DNA of 64,000 nt from positions 1 to 64,000 of the forward strand of contig JANQSF010000066.1 of the NCBI GenBank assembly GCA_028284155.1, in the 5' to 3' direction. Below are positions 9,615-18,005 of the stretch, piece after piece; position 1 is the first letter of the stretch; each line of letters opens with the position of its first letter. Source of the stretch: Phycisphaeraceae bacterium. GTDB taxonomy: Bacteria > Planctomycetota > Phycisphaerae > Phycisphaerales > Phycisphaeraceae. Made by a program: the position numbers and the translations under genes. The notes beneath the pieces were generated by a model that saw only the letters and a list, made by a program, of their open reading frames with translations, was not told the DNA's origin and made no database searches.

Positions 9615-12317
9615 TCAATCGACGTAAAGAAACTCGTTGCCGGCCATCATGACGCGGAGCCACGAAGCCAGGTCGGCTTCGCCGCCGGCGAGGAACTGTC
9701 TCGCCGCCGTGTGGTCGGCTTCCGTCGCGGGCCGTCCGTACAAGAGTTGGAACGCGCGGTCGATCCGCGATCGGGTATCACTTTCGCGCATGAGTGTTGC
9801 AGCCAAGTGGTTGGCGTTCTCATGCACGAACGGGTTATTCATGAAGAACAGCGCCTGCGTCGGCACGGTCGTCGTGTGGCGGCCGGCCGTGCTCGCGGCG
9901 GTGTCGGCCCCGTCGAAAAGGCCCAGGAACGGGTGACGCTTCAGACGTTGCGTCATCAGGTACACGCTGCGTTTGTTGTGGTCGTACACCGCGTTGAACG
10001 GATTGTGTTGCGTGAAGCCCCACTTGTCCTGTGGCGGGAACGGGTGACTCTTGCCGGGCACGCGGTCGAGTCGGCCGCTGACCACAAGGACCGCGTCGCG
10101 GATTTCCTCGGCCGACAGTCGACGGAGATTGAACCGCCACAGCCAAACGTTGTCCGGGTCGCGTGCGGCGTTCGCGTTTGTTGACGCTTCCGTGACGCTG
10201 CTGCGCCGATAGGCCCGCGACGACATGATCAGCCGGTGCATCGCCTTGACCGACCAGCCGTGGTCAATGAAGTAACGTGCCAGGTAATCGAGCAACCGGG
10301 GGTGGGTCGGCGGCTGACCACGCAGACCAAAGTTGTTCGGCGTGCTCACGAGGCCGACGCCGAAGTGGTGCTGCCAGATGCGGTTGACCATGACGCGCGC
10401 GGTGAGCGGGTGGTCGGGCGAAGTCAGCCAGTGCGCCAGTTCGAGTCGGCCGCTGGCGGTCTTGTCGGTGATCTGTCGCCCACCGAGGATCAGCAGGTCG
10501 CGTCGCGGCACGGCCAAACCGCGCACGTTCGGGTCGCCGCGGAGTTGAACCTGCGCGTCATGCGGTTGGCCTTCCGCAACGGCGTACGCGTATTGCACGG
10601 TGGGTTTGCGCGCGTCGTGTGCTGCCAACGCTTGCCGCCGGTCGCGCTCTTGTTGTGCTGCCTGCGCGCTTGTTGCCAGGCTTTTGGTGAAGTCGTTTTG
10701 CAAGTGCTCCAACCGCCAAACAACACCGTTGCCCTGCCCCGGATGGCCGTCCGCCACAAGGCCCACGATCTTGACGCGGCCGTTGATCGGGCTCTTCCAC
10801 GCCAAGCCGACAGCACCGTCGACCGACGGGTGCAGATAAAACGTGCGCGGCGGCATCGTCGACCAGGCCTGGATTGGTTTGTTCGTCGCGTTGACCCAGG
10901 CGGAGGGCCAATCACCGCGTCGCCAGAAGTGAAAGCCGGGCTTGCCGAAGTGGTCACGCACCGGCTCGCTCAATAACCGCATCCCGCCCCGCAGGTCGAA
11001 GTACGACCAGGTGTGGTCGTTGCCAAGACCGTCCGCGTGCGGGTTGCCAGCCAAAAAGTCGTTGCTGACGTCCCTGGCGACGTTCCACGTCCGCTGCTCG
11101 CCCGCGACTTCGGTCAGTATCAATTCGACGCGCGTGCTATCCGCGCCGTAGTTGCCGCGCGGGTCGACCGACAACAGGATGAGTTGGCCCTTCTTGACGG
11201 TGATTTCATCCCACTTGCTCTTCGCACCGCTGGCGATCGTCTGCCTGCCGCTCTGGTCGATCGTGCCCTCAGCCAACAGCCGTTTGCCCTTGTCAGCCAA
11301 CTCACCGAGACCTTTGGCCAACCGCTCCGACTGCGCGTTAGCCGCTTTCAGTCGCTGGTCCAACGACGCACGCTGCTTGTTGTATGGTTCGATCTGGCGT
11401 TGCCAGACGTTCGGCGGCACCATCGCGACCAGGTTGTGCGAGCGCTTGGTCTTTTCACAACCGGAGAACGGGTACCGCGTGCTCTCGAAGATGCCATAAA
11501 GGGCGTAATAGTCCTGAACGCTGATCGGGTCGTACATGTGGTCGTGGCATCGTGCGCAGCCGATGGTCAACCCGAGCACGCTCTTGCCGAGTGTGTCGAG
11601 CGTGTCGTCGATCGTCAGAAAGTGGTCCTTTTCAATGTCGAAGCCGAAGCGCCGAGCGATCGCGACGTAGCCCGTTGCGATGACCAGTTCAGCGTACCGC
11701 TCGACCGGCGCGTCGGCGGGCAATTGCTTGGCCAACAGGTCGCCCGCGAGTTGCTCGCGGATAAACCGGTCATAAGGCTTGTCGCGGTTGAAGGCGTCGA
11801 TGACGTAGTTGCGGTACCGCCAAGCTTGGGGCAACGGAAAGTCGGCCGTCTCTCCGGCCGTATCCGCGTAGCGCACCACGTCGAGCCAGTGCCGTCCCCA
11901 TCGCTCGCCGTAGTGGGGCGACGCCAGCAGCCGATCGATGAGCCGTTGGTAAGCGTCCGGCGCACCGTCGTTGACGAACGCCTCGACCTCCTTCGGTGTT
12001 GGCGGCAGACCGGTCAGGTCAAACGTCGCTCTGCGGATCAACGTGCGTTTGTCGGCCGCGTCCAGCGGCGTCAGGCCGTGCTGACGCAGGCTCGCCTCGA
12101 TGAACAGGTCGATCGGATTGCGGCCCGCGTCAGCCTTGTTGTGTGCCGCAGGCTCAACCGGCTGGACAGGTTGAAACGCCCAGTGTTGCCGCGCGGCGTC
12201 CATGTTGACGCCGTCGGGCGCGTCGTTGTCCGCCTGCGTCAAGGCCACGGCGGCAAGGCTGAACAACGTAGCCAGCGTCGCCCATCGACATCGAGATTGA
12301 ATTCGTGTGGGATTCAA
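9615..12317 (-). CDS. DUF1549/DUF1553 secreted cytochrome-associated protein
   Basis: About 900 residues. DUF1549 (about 55-270) contains T-L-I-R-R-A-T-F-D-L-T-G-L-P-P and the haem-like C-A-R-C-H-D-H motif. DUF1553 (C-terminal third) contains R-V-M-V-N-R-I-W-Q-H-H-F-G and S-S-R-A-Y-R-R-S-S. The frame stays open far upstream inside the DUF1552 gene, but that part reads as antisense-like noise. I place the start at TTG 12317, just after the DUF1552 stop, because it yields a credible signal peptide (hydrophobic W-A-T-L-A-T-L-F-S-L-A-A-V-A-L). No ATG or good Shine-Dalgarno supports it, so the start is uncertain. DUF1549/1553 is normally co-encoded with DUF1501, as here. Confidence 0.88.
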   Translation of the reverse strand: MNPTRIQSRCRWATLATLFSLAAVALTQADNDAPDGVNMDAARQHWAFQPVQPVEPAAHNKADAGRNPIDLFIEASLRQHGLTPLDAADKRTLIRRATFDLTGLPPTPKEVEAFVNDGAPDAYQRLIDRLLASPHYGERWGRHWLDVVRYADTAGETADFPLPQAWRYRNYVIDAFNRDKPYDRFIREQLAGDLLAKQLPADAPVERYAELVIATGYVAIARRFGFDIEKDHFLTIDDTLDTLGKSVLGLTIGCARCHDHMYDPISVQDYYALYGIFESTRYPFSGCEKTKRSHNLVAMVPPNVWQRQIEPYNKQRASLDQRLKAANAQSERLAKGLGELADKGKRLLAEGTIDQSGRQTIASGAKSKWDEITVKKGQLILLSVDPRGNYGADSTRVELILTEVAGEQRTWNVARDVSNDFLAGNPHADGLGNDHTWSYFDLRGGMRLLSEPVRDHFGKPGFHFWRRGDWPSAWVNATNKPIQAWSTMPPRTFYLHPSVDGAVGLAWKSPINGRVKIVGLVADGHPGQGNGVVWRLEHLQNDFTKSLATSAQAAQQERDRRQALAAHDARKPTVQYAYAVAEGQPHDAQVQLRGDPNVRGLAVPRRDLLILGGRQITDKTASGRLELAHWLTSPDHPLTARVMVNRIWQHHFGVGLVSTPNNFGLRGQPPTHPRLLDYLARYFIDHGWSVKAMHRLIMSSRAYRRSSVTEASTNANAARDPDNVWLWRFNLRRLSAEEIRDAVLVVSGRLDRVPGKSHPFPPQDKWGFTQHNPFNAVYDHNKRSVYLMTQRLKRHPFLGLFDGADTAASTAGRHTTTVPTQALFFMNNPFVHENANHLAATLMRESDTRSRIDRAFQLLYGRPATEADHTAARQFLAGGEADLASWLRVMMAGNEFLYVD

Positions 12318-12334
12318 GTCGTTCGCTGTAAGAG

Positions 12335-13711
12335 TCAGACGTCGGCCAATCGGCCGGTCGAGTCGCCAAAGCGGTCGAGGTGGACGCCCATCTTGTCCAT
12401 CATCGAAAGGTACAGGTTGCACATCTGCCGGTTCGGCTTGCCGTTGTAGTCGAGCACGCGGCCGGTCTTGAGTTGCCCGCCGGCGTTGCCGAGCATGACG
12501 ACGGGCAACTGCGTCGCGTTGTGGCTGCCGGTGAGCATGCTCGAACAAAGCATGATCATCGAGTTGTCCAGTGCCGTGCGTTCGCCCTCCTGGATCGCGT
12601 CGAGCCTGCTGGCAATGTACGCGAACTGCTCGACAAAGAACTGGTTGACGCGCAGCCAGTCGTTCGACTCCTGGTGCGACAGGAGGTGGTGGATCATGTA
12701 GTCGATGCCCTGGTTCTTGCCGCGTTCGGACGGCAGGTTGCCGAAGCGCAGCGACGAATGATCGTTGTTGAGCTTGAGCGTGCAGAGACGGGTCGTGTCG
12801 GTCTGAAACGCGAGCACGAGGATGTCGCACATGAGGCGCATGTGCTCATCGACGTCCTGCGGGTAGCCGTCTTTGGGGCGGGGGATGTTCGGCTTGTCGA
12901 GCGTCGGCCGCCAGCCTTGCAATCGTTCGTGCTTGCCGGCTCGTTCGATTCGCTGTTCGACGTCGCGGACCGAGTTGAGGTATTCGTCGAGCTTGCGCCG
13001 GTCGGTCGTGCTGACTCGGCCGCGTAGGCTGTTCGCCTCGGCCAACACGGCGTCGAGCACGCTCTTGTCGCCCGCCTGCACGTCGTCGCGGAACAGCCGA
13101 TCGAACGCCAACGCGGGGTACACCTCCAGCGGTGTCGGCGTGGTCGGCGAACTCCACGAAATGTGCGAGCTGTACAGCATCGAGTAGTTCTTGTGCACCG
13201 ACGGGTTGGCCTTCTCGCAACCGAGCACGAGGCTGGGCACTTTCGTCTGGTGACCCAGTCGCTGCGCGAGCAGTTGATCGATGCTCGTGCCGGATCGGAT
13301 ACGGCCACCCGAGGCCAGCGGCGCGCCGGACAAGAGGTTGCCGGTCATCGAGCTGTGGATGTTGCCCTTGAGCGCCTCGGCGTTGTAAAGACCGCGGATA
13401 AACAGCATCTTGTCGCGGTGGCCGGCCAGCGGTGCGAGCACCTTGCCTATGTCGATCGTCGACCCGTTCTGCTTCGCCCACCATTCCTTTTGATGAAAGC
13501 CGTTGCCCGCGAAGACGCACGCGAAGCGCACCGGCGGCTCGGAGCCAGCCGTGCCGGCCGAGGCAAGTTTGCCGGCCGCGTCGTCGCCCCACACCGGTAC
13601 CGACTCCATCCAGGGCAACGCCAGGCTCACGCCCAGGCCGCGCAACATCGCCCGGCGGGTGATGCGGTAACGGCGGAACGAAGACTCGTGTTTCGTCGGT
13701 CGCTGTGTCAT
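12335..13711 (-). CDS. DUF1552 secreted protein
   Basis: 458 residues with a Tat-type leader (R-I-T-R-R-A-M-L-R-G-L-G-V-S-L-A-L-P). Family signatures include the early F-A-C-V-F-A-G-N-G-F-H segment, A-L-K-G-N-I-H-S-S-M-T-G, and the C-terminal run around L-C-S-S-M-L-T-G-S-H-N-A-T-Q-L-P. DUF1552 is distantly related to DUF1501 and of unknown reaction. It is nearly always encoded beside a DUF1592-type cytochrome. Its ATG overlaps the stop of the DUF1592 gene by 4 bp (ATGA), which indicates translational coupling. Confidence 0.9.
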   Translation of the reverse strand: MTQRPTKHESSFRRYRITRRAMLRGLGVSLALPWMESVPVWGDDAAGKLASAGTAGSEPPVRFACVFAGNGFHQKEWWAKQNGSTIDIGKVLAPLAGHRDKMLFIRGLYNAEALKGNIHSSMTGNLLSGAPLASGGRIRSGTSIDQLLAQRLGHQTKVPSLVLGCEKANPSVHKNYSMLYSSHISWSSPTTPTPLEVYPALAFDRLFRDDVQAGDKSVLDAVLAEANSLRGRVSTTDRRKLDEYLNSVRDVEQRIERAGKHERLQGWRPTLDKPNIPRPKDGYPQDVDEHMRLMCDILVLAFQTDTTRLCTLKLNNDHSSLRFGNLPSERGKNQGIDYMIHHLLSHQESNDWLRVNQFFVEQFAYIASRLDAIQEGERTALDNSMIMLCSSMLTGSHNATQLPVVMLGNAGGQLKTGRVLDYNGKPNRQMCNLYLSMMDKMGVHLDRFGDSTGRLADV

Positions 13712-16700
13712 GGCCGGTGTTCCTCGGCGGCGTCCTGGCCCCGCTGATAACGGAACTGCTTGCTGCGGACGATTGCCAGAATGGCCGTATGAATGCGGTA
13801 GTCGTTCTGCTTGAGTCCACTGACCATCTCGTCGAGCAGCGGGTCGTCGGAGACCTGCACGCCGCGCCCCAACGCGTACCCGAGCATTTTACGGCAGAAC
13901 TGGCGGACCACCTGGTCGCGCTTCGTGTCGACCAGGTAACGCCGCAACCCGTCGATCCCCTCGAACGACTCGCCCGACTTGAGTGCGACCTTCGTGTCGA
14001 TCGGTCGGCCGGCCGCGTCCTTGTCTCGTCGTCGGCCGATCGTGTCGAACGACTCCAGCGCAAAGCCGAACGGATCGATCCGGTCGTGACACACGGCGCA
14101 CTGCTTGACCTGCCGGTGACGTTCGGTGAGCTGCCGGACGGTGAGGGTCGAGTCGTTTTCGGATTCGGGCAGGTCGGGCACGTTGGGCGGAGGCTTGGGC
14201 AGGTGTTCGCCGAGGACCGTCTCGACGACCCACGTGCCGCGCAGCACGGGGCTGGTGCGCGACGCGCCGGAGTGCTTCGACACAACCGCGCCCATGCCCA
14301 GCACGCCACCGCGCCCCAGCTTCCGCATGCCGTCGGCCCGACGCCACTGCGGACCGATCACGCCCGGCACGTTGTAGTGCTTCGCCAACGCCTCGTTCAG
14401 GAACGTGTGGTCGGCCTGGAAGATGTCGAGCACGGAGCCGTTGCGTCGGATCAGGTCTTCAAAGAACCGCACGACCTCGTCCCGCATCGGGCCGCGCAGG
14501 TCGGCGAAGGTCGGGTAGAGCGACTCGTTCTTCTCGTCGTGTTCGTCGAAGTCGCGCACGCCAAGCCACTGCGCCGCGAACTCGCCGGCCATCGCCCGGA
14601 CGCGTTCGTCGCCGAGCATGCGTTGCGTTTGTTCCGCGAGCGTCCCTTGATCGGTCAGTCGGCCCGCATCGGCGATCCGGCGCAAGTCCACATCGGGCAA
14701 TGACGACCAGAGGAAGTAACTCAACCGCGTCGCCAGTTCGTTGCTCGTGACCGGGCGCGCGGCCGTTCCGGGCGCGGGCTGCTCGACTTTATAAAGGAAC
14801 GACGGGGAGACGAGCACGCGCGCCAGCGTCGTGCGGATCGCCGCGTCGTGCGACTGCCCACGATCGCGTTGCGACCGGTAGAGGTCGGTCAGCGAACGCT
14901 TTTCAGCATCGGACAACGGCCGACGCCAGGCGCGGTCGGCGAATGCGAGCACGGCGCGCAGGTGCGCCGGCTCGGCGTCGGCCTGCGCCTGTCGCAGCGC
15001 GGCCGCGCGGTCGTTGATCGGCTTCTGCAACGCCTTGAGCCGGGGGATCAGGTGCCGCGCGTCCTGCGTCGCGAACTCGTGCAGTTGTTCAAGCCCGGTG
15101 ATCAGCCGGAACGCGTCCTCGCTGACAAAGTGCAGTTCCAGCCAGAGCCGGTCGAGTTCCGCGTCTTGCTGCGCGTCGAGCATCAGGCGGCGCAGCGGCT
15201 CGTCCTCGCGGTGGAACATGAGCAGCGTGACGACCTCGTCGACGGGCACGATGCGCGCGTAGCACATCGCCTGCGGAAACAGCGCGCGAAAGTCGTCGAA
15301 CCCGGCGGTGACGCGTTGGCGGGCGGCGCCGTTCGGACGCGTCACGATCGGCGTGTTGGCCAACAGGTCGCCGGTCTCCTTCGGCCTGCTGGTCCCCAGT
15401 CGGAACTGAACGCTGCCGTCTTTCCCCGCCGTGCCGTCCAGTTCGCCTCTCACGACGAACTCGCCGCCGCGCAGCAGCGCGGCGGGCAGCCGGACTTCAA
15501 CGACCTGCGGTGCGCGGGCCGCCAGGCTCGCGGCATCGATCCTGCCGCCCGTCGGATGCCGGCCAAACCGCGCGGGGTCGATGCCGATCACCGATTGGCT
15601 GTCCGATGGCGTGTCGTCGTCTTGCGATCCCGCGCGTTGCGCGCGGCCAAGCCAGTCCATCGGCCCGTCCCACGCTTTGACCTGCGCGGTCATGGCTCGG
15701 TCCGGCGCCGACGGGCTCTTGCCCGTTAGCGAGCGATGCACAGTCTCCGCCAGACGACTTACGACATCATCCGACGCGCGATCCACGACGGACTGCCGCC
15801 ATCGCGCGAGACTCGAACCGGTGGGGATCGTGTTCACGGGCTGCTTCGGGGTATCGGCGATCGAATAGAAATGCCAGACCCCGGCGTGCTTGTACGAATC
15901 GGCGTGCGGGTTGCCCGCGTGGATCGAGTCGACCACGTCGTTGGCCAGGCCCCACACGCGCTTCGGAGCGTCCTGCTCCTGGATGGTCAACGCCACCTGC
16001 GTGGTGTCGCAGACGTGGTTGCGGTCGCGCGCCGCGATGACAACGGACAGCACGTCGCCTTTGCGCACATCGAATACGCCCTTCGGTTTGAAGTCGGCAG
16101 CGCGGCCGTTGTCCACAACGCCTTTGGCAAGGACACGCGACCCGGCAGCCGTGAGTAGCCGGACCGACCAGGCGAAACCGTTGCCGCAGACGCGGTCGGC
16201 GTCGGCGACCTTACCGTACAGGGTGATACGTCCGTCGATCGGGCTTTGCCAGGCGACGGCCGCGCGCTTGCTCGGCGACGGATGGAGCGTGACGCCACGG
16301 GCCGGCACGGTCAGCGTCAGGAACGACACCGGCTGGCGCGACTTGTTGGCGAGCATGTTTGGCGTTTGGCCGATCCCCCAGCCGTTCACCGTCTCGTAGC
16401 CGTGCACCTTGGACATCTTGTTGGTGAAATGCCCCGTCACCCGCCGATTGACCTGTCGGCCAAGATCGAGGTAGTTCATCCACGCGCGCAACACGTCGGC
16501 GTCGAGGCGGTGCTGCCTGGCCAGCGATTCGACGGGCTGCTTCTGCGCCCGCGCCGCGGCGACGGCGGCAAGGTACTGAGTCGTCTTGCGCAACTCGGCT
16601 TGTGACGTTCTTTCGATGCGATGGGCCAGCGCGCCGACGTCGCGAAGGAGAATCGCGGGCCGACCTTTCATCTCGATGCGCGGTTGATGCCAGACGACAA

Positions 16701-17904
16701 CATCGTCGGCGTTGCCGTCACCGGCATTGCCAGCGATGAGGTATAGCACGGCGTCACGGCCGTCAGCCGACGGGGTCAGCTTGTGGCGTAGCGTGACCGA
16801 ATCGGCCATGGGGTTGCGCGCGGCCTGCCAGGGTCGGACCAGGCCGAACTGTCCCACGGCGTTGAACGACCACAGTTGTTTCTGCCAATTGCGCACCACG
16901 GCCACGAGCGCGGGCACGTCGTTCGGCGATGCAGCCCGCCAACGGGCGCGCAGCCGATTCAGCAAAGGCGACGACGGCTCACCGGACACCAGCATCGTCG
17001 CCAGGTGACGCAGGTAGTTGGTGTTTACTTGCTCCTGTCGCGCAACGGCGTCGACCTGCTTCAGGTCCTTGGTCAATCGGTCGCGATGACGCACAAGCGC
17101 GACAAAGTACGGCGTCAGGTCGACGCGGCCGTCGTTACTGCTGAGTTGCTTCGGGTCGACGCCCGACCAGCGGTCCAGCGCGGCCGCGCTGGCGGCACCG
17201 CTTGTGTGCCGCGCGTAAAACAGGCGGATGTCGTTCAGCAACTCGTCCGTCCAGTCCCGCCGCGATTCGCCGTGCGAGAATCGGATCCCGTCGGGCAACA
17301 GCACGGCGTGGTCCGCGACGCGCTTGGCGGCCTGCAGGTACTTGTTCAGCAGCACGGGTGACATGACCAACGCCTCGCCCGCATTGGTGAATCCTTCGCC
17401 GGCTGCGCCGTCGATCGGCAGGTCGCGCGCGGGGTCGAGGTCGACGCCTGTCAGGTCGCGAAGCGTGTAGGTCAGCTCGGCGTTGCTTAGCCGTCGCAAC
17501 ACGACTTCACCGGGGTCGCCCGCGTTGGCCAGCGCTTCGGCGTGCAGGTAGCGCTTCGCCCAGTCGATCATGGCGGCGCGTTGTTTGGCAGTGGGCTGTT
17601 TATGGTCGTCGGGCGGCATCTCGCCGGTTTCGAGTTGCTCGGCGACCTTTCGCCAAACGAGTGGTGCGCGACGCACGTCAGCCAACGACTTGAATTGTTC
17701 CAGGTCGAGCTTGCCCTTCTTCTTGGCGGCCGAGTGGCATTGCAGGCAGTACGTCTTGCTCAACGGCAGGATCGATCGATCGAATGTCTGGCCGAGCGCA
17801 GCCATCGGCGTCGCGTCGGTCTGGGCAATGGCCTTGCAGATCGGCGTGACCGAGTAAGCCAGCAGCAGCGCGAGTGTCAACGATGGTGTTGAAGGTATAT
17901 GCAT
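13708..17904 (-). CDS. Large DUF1587/1595/1592/1588/1585 cytochrome c-type secreted protein
   Basis: About 1398 residues, much longer than the usual 700-900 for this architecture. The signal peptide begins at ATG 17904. A PVC-type haem site C53-L-Q-C-H57 follows. Next comes the DUF1587 region (R-R-L-S-N-A-E-L-T-Y-T-L-R-D-L-T-G), then about 500 extra residues with beta-rich carbohydrate-binding-like character (two V-x-A-W-x-S-P-I-D-G-R-I-type strands). DUF1595/1592/1588/1585 complete the C-terminus, with a second C-x-x-C-H (Q-C-A-V-C-H-D-R-I-D-P-F-G-F) and a closing Y-A-L-G-R-G. It is probably a periplasmic redox or electron-transfer protein. It is the first gene of the four-gene operon and is transcribed divergently from 18006. 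Confidence 0.88.
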   Translation of the reverse strand: MHIPSTPSLTLALLLAYSVTPICKAIAQTDATPMAALGQTFDRSILPLSKTYCLQCHSAAKKKGKLDLEQFKSLADVRRAPLVWRKVAEQLETGEMPPDDHKQPTAKQRAAMIDWAKRYLHAEALANAGDPGEVVLRRLSNAELTYTLRDLTGVDLDPARDLPIDGAAGEGFTNAGEALVMSPVLLNKYLQAAKRVADHAVLLPDGIRFSHGESRRDWTDELLNDIRLFYARHTSGAASAAALDRWSGVDPKQLSSNDGRVDLTPYFVALVRHRDRLTKDLKQVDAVARQEQVNTNYLRHLATMLVSGEPSSPLLNRLRARWRAASPNDVPALVAVVRNWQKQLWSFNAVGQFGLVRPWQAARNPMADSVTLRHKLTPSADGRDAVLYLIAGNAGDGNADDVVVWHQPRIEMKGRPAILLRDVGALAHRIERTSQAELRKTTQYLAAVAAARAQKQPVESLARQHRLDADVLRAWMNYLDLGRQVNRRVTGHFTNKMSKVHGYETVNGWGIGQTPNMLANKSRQPVSFLTLTVPARGVTLHPSPSKRAAVAWQSPIDGRITLYGKVADADRVCGNGFAWSVRLLTAAGSRVLAKGVVDNGRAADFKPKGVFDVRKGDVLSVVIAARDRNHVCDTTQVALTIQEQDAPKRVWGLANDVVDSIHAGNPHADSYKHAGVWHFYSIADTPKQPVNTIPTGSSLARWRQSVVDRASDDVVSRLAETVHRSLTGKSPSAPDRAMTAQVKAWDGPMDWLGRAQRAGSQDDDTPSDSQSVIGIDPARFGRHPTGGRIDAASLAARAPQVVEVRLPAALLRGGEFVVRGELDGTAGKDGSVQFRLGTSRPKETGDLLANTPIVTRPNGAARQRVTAGFDDFRALFPQAMCYARIVPVDEVVTLLMFHREDEPLRRLMLDAQQDAELDRLWLELHFVSEDAFRLITGLEQLHEFATQDARHLIPRLKALQKPINDRAAALRQAQADAEPAHLRAVLAFADRAWRRPLSDAEKRSLTDLYRSQRDRGQSHDAAIRTTLARVLVSPSFLYKVEQPAPGTAARPVTSNELATRLSYFLWSSLPDVDLRRIADAGRLTDQGTLAEQTQRMLGDERVRAMAGEFAAQWLGVRDFDEHDEKNESLYPTFADLRGPMRDEVVRFFEDLIRRNGSVLDIFQADHTFLNEALAKHYNVPGVIGPQWRRADGMRKLGRGGVLGMGAVVSKHSGASRTSPVLRGTWVVETVLGEHLPKPPPNVPDLPESENDSTLTVRQLTERHRQVKQCAVCHDRIDPFGFALESFDTIGRRRDKDAAGRPIDTKVALKSGESFEGIDGLRRYLVDTKRDQVVRQFCRKMLGYALGRGVQVSDDPLLDEMVSGLKQNDYRIHTAILAIVRSKQFRYQRGQDAAEEHRP

Positions 17905-18005
17905 GGCGATCGGTCTATTATGATAACGGTTCACCGCTGCTGATTGCCCGTCAAGACCTATCTGTTCGGGCTTCTCATGGTCCATTCGGCTACGATGGAG
18001 ATTCC

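Noticed and set aside
12286..12317. A partial match to the shared promoter (CTTGAATCCC, 15 nt, CGATG) on the minus strand
   Set aside because: Three outer positions of the first element and the second element differ, it lies at the start of the DUF1549/1553 coding region inside an ordinary operon, and nothing else ties it to the regulon; probably chance.
12318..12830. Extension of the DUF1549/1553 protein upstream to 12830
   Set aside because: The extra 170 residues are Arg/His/Gln-rich shadow sequence inside the DUF1552 gene, and the signal peptide would become internal.
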